58,406 bases of DNA, taken from positions 26,265 to 84,670 of the forward strand of contig JANREX010000073.1 in NCBI GenBank assembly GCA_030758115.1, in the 5' to 3' direction. This stretch comes from Paracoccaceae bacterium (lineage in GTDB: Bacteria; Pseudomonadota; Alphaproteobacteria; Rhodobacterales; Rhodobacteraceae). The position numbers were made by a program, and so were the translations under genes. Below, piece by piece: positions 35,463 to 43,379 of this stretch; position 1 is the first letter of the stretch; every line of letters starts with the position of its first letter. Under the pieces are notes generated by a model, which saw nothing but the letters and a program-made list of their open reading frames with translations, ran no database searches and was not told the DNA's origin.

Positions 35463-36710
35463 TCACTTGATCCCCGCCGCGGCCAGACCGTTCTCGAAAT
35501 AGAAGGTCGAGAGGGTCGGATTGGCGTTCAGGTCGCAGACAAGCTGCGTATCGGACGGCGGCTGTGCGGTATAGCTTTCGACGATATTGAACTCCTGATC
35601 CTGCAACTCGCCCAGCACGACGTTCTGGATCGCGTGGTTGGTTTGCGGGTCGATGGTGATCGGGCCGGACGGACCGTTGAAGGTCAGGCCCGATTTCAGC
35701 GCCGCCGACACTTCGGCATGATCGATGCTGCCCGCCAGCTTGACGGCCTCGGCCCAGAGCATCGCCCCTTCGTAGGAGCGCACGGTCAACTCGTTCATGG
35801 TGGCGCGGTTGGCCCCGAACTTGGCATCCATCCGGGCCAGGAAAGCGGTGTTCTCGGGGTTCTGCACACCCTCGAAGTAGGAATAGGCAGCCAGAAGCCC
35901 GTTGCCTTCCTCGGCCGAGATCAGCTTGTGCTCGTTGCCGATCCCGAAGGTCGTCGAGGCAATCGGAATTTCCGCATTCATGCCCGCCGCCGCATACTGG
36001 CGGTAGAAGGACACATGCGCGCCACCCACCAGACCCGAGAAGACCATGTCAGGCTTGGCTTGCTGGATCTTGTTGATGGTCGGACCGAAGTTGGTGACAT
36101 CCAGCGGGAAGAACTCGATCGCGACGGTCTCGCCACCGTTTTCCTTGACGAAACGCTCCACCCATTGGGCAATGATCTGGCCATAGTTGTAATCGGCCGC
36201 GATGATATAGGCCTTCTTGCCCCATTTGTTCATCGCATAGGGCACGACCTTGGCCACGGTCTGCGCCGGCGTCGATCCGGTGCAGAAGTTGTTGAAGTCG
36301 CACACGCCGCCCTCATACTGCGTGTTGTAGAAATACATGGTCTTGAACCGGGCCAGTGTCGGGCGGATCGCCTCGCGGCTGGCCGAGGTGATGCCGCCAT
36401 GCACGGTTGCGGCGCGGTCGCCCGCTGCGGCCTGCGTGGCATACTGGGTGTAGAACTGGATGGTCGACTGCGCGTCGTACATCTTCAGTTCGACTTCCTG
36501 CCCCAGAAGGCCGCCTGCCGCGTTGATGTCGTCGATGGCAAGGCTCGTGGCATCTGCCATCGCGGTGCCGTAGATATCCAGACCGCCGGAAAGGTCGAGG
36601 ATCGAGGCGAAGATGATCTTGTCGCTACCCTGCGCGCGCCCGATGATCGGGGCCGATGACAGGGCCAGTGCGGAAGACCCGGCCAGAAAACTTCTACGCG
36701 AAAAAGTCAT
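35463..36710 (-). CDS. ABC transporter substrate-binding protein, UrtA/FmdD/AmiC type
   Basis: 415-residue periplasmic receptor of the urea/short-chain amide branch of the branched-chain amino-acid family. The N-terminus MTFSRRSFLAGSSALALSSAPIIGRAQG is a twin-arginine (Tat) signal. The mature protein reads IIFASILDLSGGLDIYG, then the typical AIDDINAAGGLLGQEVELK; two cysteines (VCDFNNFCTGSTPAQT) sit near the ligand cleft, as in UrtA. The start at 36710 follows AGGAGAG. Given the amidase in the operon, an amide ligand is more likely than urea. Confidence 0.92.
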   Translation of the reverse strand: MTFSRRSFLAGSSALALSSAPIIGRAQGSDKIIFASILDLSGGLDIYGTAMADATSLAIDDINAAGGLLGQEVELKMYDAQSTIQFYTQYATQAAAGDRAATVHGGITSASREAIRPTLARFKTMYFYNTQYEGGVCDFNNFCTGSTPAQTVAKVVPYAMNKWGKKAYIIAADYNYGQIIAQWVERFVKENGGETVAIEFFPLDVTNFGPTINKIQQAKPDMVFSGLVGGAHVSFYRQYAAAGMNAEIPIASTTFGIGNEHKLISAEEGNGLLAAYSYFEGVQNPENTAFLARMDAKFGANRATMNELTVRSYEGAMLWAEAVKLAGSIDHAEVSAALKSGLTFNGPSGPITIDPQTNHAIQNVVLGELQDQEFNIVESYTAQPPSDTQLVCDLNANPTLSTFYFENGLAAAGIK

Positions 36711-36766
36711 GTCAGTCTCTCCTGTTGGGGTTGTGACGGATGCGGATGGCACCTGGGCCGCGCGCA

Positions 36767-38401
36767 TCAGTCCTTGGTGTCGGACGTTTTGCCGTCCGTT
36801 TTCGTGGCGCGGGCGGACCCGCTGCTGCGGCGGTCCAGCTGCGAGGTCACGCCGCGCACACCGTCCCCGATATTCATGCCCACTTCCTCGCCAAGCCGCT
36901 GCACGGCCGGAAGCTGAAGCGCCATCGACAGGACACCATCGACCAACTGGTTGACCGTGCTGCCGTCGCCGCCGCCGCCTTCGCCACCCGAGCCGCCCGA
37001 ATGGCCCATGCCGGTGATGTGGTTGATGCGGATGCTTTCGATCTTCTCGGCGGGCTTGAGCATGCGTTCGACCACTTCGGGAAGGGTGCGGATGCGCGCC
37101 TCGTCCAGCTTCATCGCCATCAGTTCGCTGCTTTGCGCATTCTCGGCCTCGATCACCGCGGCGCGGCCCTTGGCCTCGGCCATCAGCTTGGCTTTCTGCG
37201 CCTCGGCACGGTCCAGCATCGCCTTGGCCTCGGCCTCGGCCATGGCCAGCATCGTGCCCACCTCCGAGCGCACGCGGGTGTCGTCCACCTCGGCCTGTTC
37301 GGTGGCGCGGATCAGCGCCAGAACCTTTTCGCGATCGGCGGCGGCCTGCTCGCGGATGGTGCGCACCTTTTCCTCGGCCTCGGCCCCGGCGGCGGTCGCG
37401 GCAATCGCCTCGGCCTCGGCATGGGCTTCCTCGACGCGCTTGGCCGCCAGACGCACGGCGTTTTCTGTCTTGGCCAGCGCGGTCGCCAGTTCGGCGGCAA
37501 GGCTTTGTTCGCGCAATTCGCGGTCCTTGCTGATCTCGGTCAGGCGCACCTCGCGTTCGCGGGCGATCCGTGCCGCCTCGCGCCGCTTTTCGGATGTGGC
37601 CTGTTCCTCGGCGGTTTCGGCCATCGAACGCGAGCGCGCGATCTCGATCTCGCGCTGCTGGGTGATCATCGCCTCTTCTTCCTCGCGGCTGATGGTCAGC
37701 TTGCGCTTGGTGGCGTCCAGCTGGCTCTGGCGCACGGCCACTTCGGCATCGGCTTCGATGACGGCGCGTTCCTTCTTGTTGACCGCGATGATCTCGGCCA
37801 GGCGGCGCATCCCCAGCGCGTTGAAGGCGTTGTTTTCATCCAGCGCGTGGAATGGTGTCTGGTCGATCCGCGTCAGCGAGACGGATTCCAGCAACAGACC
37901 GTTCTGCGCCAGGTTGTCGGTCAGTATATCGGACACTTCGCGGGCATAGCCTGCGCGATTGTCCTGCAATTCGTCCATCGTGTAGCGCGCGGCAACCGAC
38001 AGCATCGCATCGACCAGCTTGCCCTCAAGCGTCTCGGCCAGATCGGCCGAGCGGAAGGATTTGCCCGCCAGCGCCTGCGCCGCCGTGGCGACGCCTTCGG
38101 CACTGGCCCGGACGCGGACATAGAATTCCGCGCCGACATCGACGCGCAGACGATCCTTGGTGATGATGGACTTGGGCCCCAGCCGCTCGATCTCGAGCTT
38201 GGTGGTGCGCATGTTCACTTCCGAGACCTTGTGCAGGAAGGGCAACGCGATGCAGCCCCCATCCAGCACGACCCTCTGTCCCCCGGCACCGGTCCGCACC
38301 AGGCTGACCTCTCGGGTGGCCTTGCGGTAGTAGCGGTTCAGGAAAAGGATCACCAGGATCGCCAGGACAACCGCAACGATCAATGTCACAAATACCGTCA
38401 T
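36767..38401 (-). CDS. Flotillin family membrane scaffold protein
   Basis: 544 residues. One N-terminal membrane helix (VTLIVAVVLAILVILFL, residues 5-21), then an SPFH domain (about 30-200), a long charged Ala/Glu-rich coiled coil (about 200-430, with repeated AEAEAI-type heptads), and a C-terminal tail with a GGSGGEGGGGDGS linker. Flotillins oligomerise and organise membrane domains. The start at 38401 has GGAGATGACGG. It lies 56 bp upstream of the amide-transporter operon on the same strand with no terminator between, so it may be cotranscribed. Confidence 0.9.
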   Translation of the reverse strand: MTVFVTLIVAVVLAILVILFLNRYYRKATREVSLVRTGAGGQRVVLDGGCIALPFLHKVSEVNMRTTKLEIERLGPKSIITKDRLRVDVGAEFYVRVRASAEGVATAAQALAGKSFRSADLAETLEGKLVDAMLSVAARYTMDELQDNRAGYAREVSDILTDNLAQNGLLLESVSLTRIDQTPFHALDENNAFNALGMRRLAEIIAVNKKERAVIEADAEVAVRQSQLDATKRKLTISREEEEAMITQQREIEIARSRSMAETAEEQATSEKRREAARIAREREVRLTEISKDRELREQSLAAELATALAKTENAVRLAAKRVEEAHAEAEAIAATAAGAEAEEKVRTIREQAAADREKVLALIRATEQAEVDDTRVRSEVGTMLAMAEAEAKAMLDRAEAQKAKLMAEAKGRAAVIEAENAQSSELMAMKLDEARIRTLPEVVERMLKPAEKIESIRINHITGMGHSGGSGGEGGGGDGSTVNQLVDGVLSMALQLPAVQRLGEEVGMNIGDGVRGVTSQLDRRSSGSARATKTDGKTSDTKD

Positions 38402-38715
38402 TCCGTCATCTCCAGTGCCTTGCTCATGGTCGCGCCGCACAGGCGCCCCCAACGATCTCGATCCTCGATCAGAGGCTTGGGCAAACATATGTTTGTTCAG
38501 TTCCCAAGCGTAGGACGATGATGAAAAAACTGTCAACTCTCATGACCGGAATTATTTGACGCTACGGCAATCAATTCCGCGCTGGCAAGTTTCATCAAGG
38601 CCTGCCGCAGCCTCTGCAAAGGTCGGAAAGCAACCCGCAGACGCCCGCGTCAGCGCTGAAAAAACGTTTGCAAGGCAACAAAAAACCCTTGCTTTGCTGG
38701 GGCCTCAAGGGGCTG
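38402..38715. other. 314-bp intergenic region without a gene
   Basis: It holds the upstream region of the flotillin gene (left part, with ACATATGT at about 38484 and an AATT-rich stretch near 38545-38575) and the terminator of the pyroglutamyl peptidase gene at the right end. I see no supported coding frame. Confidence 0.6.
38680..38711 (-). terminator. Rho-independent terminator of the pyroglutamyl peptidase gene
   Basis: Read on the - strand, CCCTTG (38706-38711) pairs with CAAGGG (38686-38691), with additional CC/GG pairing possible inside, and is followed by TTTTTT (38680-38685). It starts five bases after the stop codon. Confidence 0.65.
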
Positions 38716-39369
38716 TCAGCCGCAGGAATGGGCGATCACGCCCAGACCGATCTTTAGAGACTCGATCATATCGTCCAGATTCATCGAAGCCATATCCGCC
38801 CGCTGATGCATTTCAAGGCGGCTCTCGTCTGCCACTTCATTAAGCAGCTCTGCCACCTGCGCGGGCAGATAGGGAAGATGAATGAAGCCGGAAATTGTAT
38901 CGGGGTGATTCCGTGTACAATGGTGCAGCGCAACATAGGTGGTGGCATTGCACAGATAGGTGCCGGCGCTGCCCGATTGGCGACACGGCCGCCCTGCGGA
39001 TCGGATCGCCGCCTGCATCGCATCTGCCGGCAGCGTCGTCAGATAGCCATCCGGCCCGTCATCGACCACCTTGCCGTTCTGGCGATGCCCGGCATTGTCC
39101 GGCAGTTCGAACCAGGACCAGTTGGCGGCCATCCGTTCGATGCGGATCATCGGCTCGCCCGGCCACAGGCCCAGCGAGACAATCGCGCGGGGGCGCAAGG
39201 TGTCGATCAGGGCCGGCAGGTCGCGCCGGACCTTGTGAAAGTCGACGGCAAGGCCCTGCCCGCGCACGGCCATGCCGCCGATGGTCATCCCGTCCAGCGC
39301 ATGGGCGACCTGCTCGGACGGGTTGGCGCTGCGGCCCGCATAGCTTTGAAAACCGGTAACGAGGATCAT
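38716..39369 (-). CDS. pcp: Pyroglutamyl-peptidase I (C15 cysteine peptidase)
   Basis: 217 residues. The N-terminus MILVTGFQSYAGRSANPSEQ matches the family's start, and the catalytic triad is visible: E79 in IRIERMAANW, C140 in SAGTYLCNATTY, H164 in GFIHLPYLP. It removes N-terminal pyroglutamate from peptides in the cytoplasm. The ATG at 39369 follows AAGGAG. It is monocistronic and transcribed away from the TAXI transporter, sharing the upstream region with it. Confidence 0.92.
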   Translation of the reverse strand: MILVTGFQSYAGRSANPSEQVAHALDGMTIGGMAVRGQGLAVDFHKVRRDLPALIDTLRPRAIVSLGLWPGEPMIRIERMAANWSWFELPDNAGHRQNGKVVDDGPDGYLTTLPADAMQAAIRSAGRPCRQSGSAGTYLCNATTYVALHHCTRNHPDTISGFIHLPYLPAQVAELLNEVADESRLEMHQRADMASMNLDDMIESLKIGLGVIAHSCG

Positions 39370-39508
39370 GGCCTTCTCCTTGCGCAAGGGCGGCATCGCC
39401 TGGCCCGCAGGCGATGCGGCGCCAGGGTCAATCCTGACGGCATTCATCCGCTTCAGGCAAGCCCCCTTGCCCCGCGGGTGGCGGGGCGCGGTCAGTTGTC
39501 CTTTGATG

Positions 39509-39527
39509 TTGTAAATATATTTGACAA
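39509..39527 (+). promoter_or_regulatory. Operator-like inverted repeat with embedded -35 box (copy 1)
   Basis: TTGTAAATATATTTGACAA: imperfect inverted repeat TTGTAAA-N5-TTGACAA with TTGACA as a consensus -35 box. It lies 127 bp upstream of the TAXI binding-protein start. The same arms and spacing recur at 49224-49242 next to a GntR regulator gene. Confidence 0.55.
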
Positions 39528-39653
39528 GCAAAGCGTCCTCTGTTGGAGTGCTGCCAATGGACAGGGTCGGGAGGAAACGGGCCGTCCAGAACAAGCAATC
39601 CCGCACTGGCCTTGCCATGCTCGCGGACACGATGCGCTTACAGGGAGGAACCG

Positions 39654-40586
39654 ATGCGTAGAATTCTTTTGACCGGTGCGGTCGCAATGGCGGCTGTGGC
39701 CGGACAGGCCAATGCACAGCAGATCAAGATCATGACCGGCCCACAAGGCGGATCGTGGTACCCGCTTGGCGGCGCGATCCAGTCGATGCTGTCGGATGAC
39801 GGCATCAGCGTCCAGGTGCTGCCGGGTGGCGGTGTCGCCAACGCGCAGGGCGTGCAGGGCGGCCAGACCGATCTTGCCTTCGGCAACTCGATCTCGGTCG
39901 TGGATGCGCTGGAAGGCCGCGCGCCCTTCGAGGGCAAGGCCGACAATATCTGCCTGATGGCCACGCTCTATCCGCAGTATTTCCAGATGGCGGCGCCCAA
40001 GGACAGCGGCATCGCCTCGGTCGACGACCTCAAGGGCAAGCGCATCACCACACAGCCGGTCGGCAATACCGCCGAGCAGGTCATGCGCGCCATCCTGCAG
40101 ACCGCAGGCATGAGCTACGATGACATGCGCAGCGTCGATTACGTGTCCTATTCGGATGGCGTGGGCCTTGTGCAGGACGGCAATGCCGACATGTTCAGCG
40201 CGGGCACGACCGCACCGGCATCGGCGATCATGGATCTTGCGAACTCGACCGACATCACCATGATCGGGCTGACCGAAGAGTTCATCGGCAAGATGCGTGA
40301 CACCATCAACCCGGGCTACGCTTCGCTGACCATCGCGGCGGGCACCTATCCCGGACAGGACAGCGACGTGACGGCCGTGGGCTACATGACCCAGCTGATC
40401 GGCCGCTGCGATCTGGACGATGCCGTGGTGACCGCGCTGATGAGCAACCTGTGGGAATCGCGCGGCGATCTGGCCACGATCAGCGCCGCGATGCGTGACA
40501 TCACCCTCGAGAAGATGATGGATCCGGGCGGCGTGCCGCTGCATGCGGCTGCCAAGGCCTTCTACGAGGCGAATGCAGGCAAGTAA
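39654..40586 (+). CDS. TAXI-family TRAP transporter solute-binding protein
   Basis: 310 residues. Signal peptide MRRILLTGAVAMAAVAGQANA, then QQIKIMTGPQGGSWYPLGGAI, the classic TAXI start, and GGGVANAQGVQGGQTDLAFGNS shortly after. It is the periplasmic receptor of a TRAP importer of the TAXI subgroup. The start has GGGAGG upstream. It pairs with the fused permease 57 bp downstream; the gap contains a perfect hairpin. The ligand is probably an organic or sugar acid used by the catabolic genes to the right (inference). Confidence 0.93.
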   Translation: MRRILLTGAVAMAAVAGQANAQQIKIMTGPQGGSWYPLGGAIQSMLSDDGISVQVLPGGGVANAQGVQGGQTDLAFGNSISVVDALEGRAPFEGKADNICLMATLYPQYFQMAAPKDSGIASVDDLKGKRITTQPVGNTAEQVMRAILQTAGMSYDDMRSVDYVSYSDGVGLVQDGNADMFSAGTTAPASAIMDLANSTDITMIGLTEEFIGKMRDTINPGYASLTIAAGTYPGQDSDVTAVGYMTQLIGRCDLDDAVVTALMSNLWESRGDLATISAAMRDITLEKMMDPGGVPLHAAAKAFYEANAGK

Positions 40587-40600
40587 GCCTGGCATACCGG

Positions 40601-40621
40601 CGGGCCGCCACGCGCGGCCCG
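40601..40621 (+). promoter_or_regulatory. Intercistronic stem-loop between TAXI receptor and permease genes
   Basis: CGGGCCGC-CACGC-GCGGCCCG is a perfect 8-bp stem in the 57-bp gap, without a T tract. It probably sets a higher level of receptor than permease. Confidence 0.6.
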
Positions 40622-40643
40622 TCCCTACCCTTCTTACTGGCGG

Positions 40644-42569
40644 ATGAACGCGATGCAGGCACTTGATGTCTGGCTCCGGCGCCTGACCGTTGCGGTCGCG
40701 GTGTCGATGAGCCTTTTTCACCTCTACGTGGCCTGGTTCGGCCCCCCCAACGCCTTCACCTTGCGCGCGACCCATTTCGGCTTTGCCATGGCGCTGGCCT
40801 ATCTGGCGCTGCCCATGACGGCGGCGCGGCGGGGCAAGGCACCGGGGTTCATCGATATCGCCTTCGTCTGCGCGGCCCTGGCCGCCGCCAGCTATCCGCT
40901 GATCAACCAGACCTATTTCAACACGCGCATGGCCTATGTCGGCCCGGTCTCGGTGATGGACCAGGTCTTTGCGGTGATGATGATGGTCACCATCCTCGAG
41001 GCGACGCGGCGCGCGATCGGCTTCATCCTGCCGCTGACCGCGCTGATCTTCCTGTCCTACCAGGTGTTCTTCACCCAGGCTGACCTCGTGCGGCTGCTGG
41101 AATACCAGTACATGACCACCGATGCGCTGTTCGGCGTCCCGGCACAGGTCTCGGCCACCTATGTGGTGCTGTTCGTGATCTTCGGCGCGATGGCCGAACG
41201 CTTCGGCATCGGCAAGCTGTTCATGGATTTCGCGCTGGCCCTGACAGGCCATGCGGCGGGCGGCCCGGCCAAGGTGGCCGTGGTGACATCGGGCCTTTTC
41301 GGCTCGGTCTCTGGCTCTGCCGTGGCCAACGTCATGACCACCGGCACGTTTTCGATCCCGCTGATGAAACGCATCGGGTATCGCCCGCAATTCGCCGGCG
41401 CGGTCGAGGCCGTCGCCTCGACCGGCGGGCAGATCATGCCGCCCATCATGGGGGCTGCCGCCTTCGTCATGGCCGAATTCATGGGGGTCAGCTATCTGAC
41501 CGTGGCGGGCTATGCGCTGCTGCCTGCGCTGCTCTATTTCCTGGCCGTCTTCCTGGCCGTGCATTTCGAGGCGCGCAAGCGCGGCATGAAGGGCCTGCCC
41601 AAGGCCGACCTGCCGCGCGTCGGCAAGGTCCTCAAGGACGAGGGGCATCTGTTCCTGCCGCTTGTCGTGATCATCGGCATGCTGATGAGCGGCTATTCCG
41701 CCCCCTTCTCGGCGCTCTGCGGGATCCTGTCGATCCTGCCCGTGGTGCTGATGCGCAAGACCACCCGCCACGAGGTGACGCTGCCCAAGGTGATCGAGGC
41801 GCTGGAATCCGGTGCCGTCAACTCGGTCGCGGTGGCGCTGGCCTGCGCCACGGCGGGTATCGTGATCGGCGTGATCGCGCAGACCGGTCTGGGTCTGACC
41901 TTCACCGGCCTGGTCAAGGCGGCGGCGGGCCAGCAGCTGATCTTCGCGCTGATCCTGACGATGATCGCGGGCATCGTGCTGGGCATGGGCATGCCCACAA
42001 CGCCCGCCTATATCGTGCAGGTGGCACTGCTGGTGCCCGCGCTGGTCAACATGGGCGTGTCGATCCCGGCGGCGCATATGTTCGTCTTCTACTACGCGAT
42101 CCTGTCGGCCATCACGCCACCCGTGGCCATCGCGGTCTATGCCGCCTGCGGCATCGCGCAATCGCCGGTCATGGCGACATCCTGGATGGCAGTGCGGCTG
42201 GGGCTGACAGGCTATATCATCCCCTTCATGTTCGTCTTCGGCCCCTCGCTGCTGATGATCGGCACCTGGACCGAGATCGTGCTGACCGCCTTCAGCGCCA
42301 CGATGGGGGTGACCTTCCTGGCGGCGGGTCTGGCCGGATTCCTGTTGCGGCCCACGGGCTGGATCGCGCGGGGCCTGCTGGTGGCGGCGGCGCTGACGCT
42401 GATCAATCCGGGGCTTCTGACCGATGCGATCGGCCTTGCGCTGGCGCTGCTGGCCCTGCTGATCAACTCGCGCGAACGCTCGGACGCCTGGGACGAGGAG
42501 GCAGACGCCCCCCGCGTCAGCCTGTCCGAAACCCTCAAGGCCGAAGCCGCGCAACGCGCCAAGCGGTGA
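40644..42569 (+). CDS. TRAP transporter permease, fused small and large subunits (4TM/12TM)
   Basis: 641-residue inner-membrane protein. The N-terminal 150 residues correspond to the small DctQ-like subunit; the DctM-like part follows, with VSATYVVLFVIFGAMAERFGIG and SGLFGSVSGSAVANVMTTGTFSIP, hallmark segments of TAXI-type fused permeases. It uses a sodium gradient in known relatives. The cytosolic C-terminal tail (about 25 residues) is charged. It is followed by a strong terminator, so this is a two-gene operon. Confidence 0.94.
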   Translation: MNAMQALDVWLRRLTVAVAVSMSLFHLYVAWFGPPNAFTLRATHFGFAMALAYLALPMTAARRGKAPGFIDIAFVCAALAAASYPLINQTYFNTRMAYVGPVSVMDQVFAVMMMVTILEATRRAIGFILPLTALIFLSYQVFFTQADLVRLLEYQYMTTDALFGVPAQVSATYVVLFVIFGAMAERFGIGKLFMDFALALTGHAAGGPAKVAVVTSGLFGSVSGSAVANVMTTGTFSIPLMKRIGYRPQFAGAVEAVASTGGQIMPPIMGAAAFVMAEFMGVSYLTVAGYALLPALLYFLAVFLAVHFEARKRGMKGLPKADLPRVGKVLKDEGHLFLPLVVIIGMLMSGYSAPFSALCGILSILPVVLMRKTTRHEVTLPKVIEALESGAVNSVAVALACATAGIVIGVIAQTGLGLTFTGLVKAAAGQQLIFALILTMIAGIVLGMGMPTTPAYIVQVALLVPALVNMGVSIPAAHMFVFYYAILSAITPPVAIAVYAACGIAQSPVMATSWMAVRLGLTGYIIPFMFVFGPSLLMIGTWTEIVLTAFSATMGVTFLAAGLAGFLLRPTGWIARGLLVAAALTLINPGLLTDAIGLALALLALLINSRERSDAWDEEADAPRVSLSETLKAEAAQRAKR

Positions 42570-42601
42570 GCGGTCCAGGCGACAACTAGGAACAAAAAAA
42601 G

Positions 42602-42628
42602 GCCGGAGGATCACCCCTCCGGCTTTTT
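42602..42628. terminator. Bidirectional terminator between the TRAP permease and the RraA-like gene
   Basis: GCCGGAGG-ATCACC-CCTCCGGC with TTTTT to the right and AAAAAAA to the left. It serves both convergent transcripts. Confidence 0.88.
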
Positions 42629-42659
42629 CAATTGTCTCAAGAAAGTGCCAGAAACGCCC

Positions 42660-43379
42660 TTAGCGCCCCTTGTCCTTGCGCCATGCGGCAAAGGTCTCGG
42701 CATGTTCGGGCTTGGTGCCGGGATAAAGCCCGATGATCGACGCACCGGCCTTGACCTGTTCCACCACGAAATCCTCGTAGACGGTCATCTCGGCGGCCTC
42801 GGCCGCGACCTCGGCGGCGATGTCCTGCGGGATCACGATGACGCAATCGGCATCCCCCACGATGATGTCACCGGGAAAGACCGGCGCATCGCCGCAGCCG
42901 ATGGGCACGTTCAGATCCAGCGCCTCGTGCAGGGTCAGGTTCGTGGGGCTTGAGGGACGCGCGTGATAGGCCGGGATATCCAGACCGCCGATATCCTGCG
43001 CATCGCGGAAACCGCCGTCGGTCACGACACCCGCCGCACCGCGCATCATCAGCCGGGTCACCAGGATATCCCCGGCGGAGGCCGCGCGCGGGTCCTTGCG
43101 GCTGTCCATCACCAGAACAGCACCCGCCGGGCAGGTATCGACGGCCACGCGCTGCGGATGATCGGCATTGCGAAAGACCGCGATCCCGTTGCGATCCTCG
43201 CGCGCGGGGATGTAGCGCAGTGTCACTGCGGGGCCCACCATGTTGCGCCCCTTGGGCGCGACCGGATGCACGCCCTGGATCACCTGGCCGCGCAATCCGC
43301 GCTTGTAAAGCACCGTCGCCAGCGTGGCGACGGAGACGCCCATCAATGTCTCGCGCAGGGTCTCGTCCATGGCTTTCAT
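42660..43379 (-). CDS. RraA/HMG aldolase-like family protein
   Basis: 239 residues of the RraA-like fold. The metal/substrate region GVVTDGGFRDAQDI has the Asp-Arg-Asp arrangement of 4-hydroxy-4-methyl-2-oxoglutarate/oxaloacetate aldolases, followed by FPGDIIVGDADCVIVIP. Members act as class II pyruvate aldolases, oxaloacetate decarboxylases or RNase E inhibitors; in this operon a lyase for a 2-oxo acid is more likely. It overlaps the aldehyde dehydrogenase stop by ATGA; a second start at 43370 is possible. It is the last gene of a four-gene - strand operon. Confidence 0.88.
   Translation of the reverse strand: MKAMDETLRETLMGVSVATLATVLYKRGLRGQVIQGVHPVAPKGRNMVGPAVTLRYIPAREDRNGIAVFRNADHPQRVAVDTCPAGAVLVMDSRKDPRAASAGDILVTRLMMRGAAGVVTDGGFRDAQDIGGLDIPAYHARPSSPTNLTLHEALDLNVPIGCGDAPVFPGDIIVGDADCVIVIPQDIAAEVAAEAAEMTVYEDFVVEQVKAGASIIGLYPGTKPEHAETFAAWRKDKGR

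Noticed and set aside
38556-38843. Short + strand frame in the gap between flotillin and pyroglutamyl peptidase
   Set aside because: No ribosome binding site, no family resemblance, and it runs into the antisense of the peptidase gene and its terminator.
39492-42614. Open frame of about 1040 codons on the - strand opposite the TAXI transporter genes
   Set aside because: It runs antisense across two well-supported genes, is His/Arg/Gln/Gly-rich as expected for GC-rich antisense reading, and has no recognisable domain.
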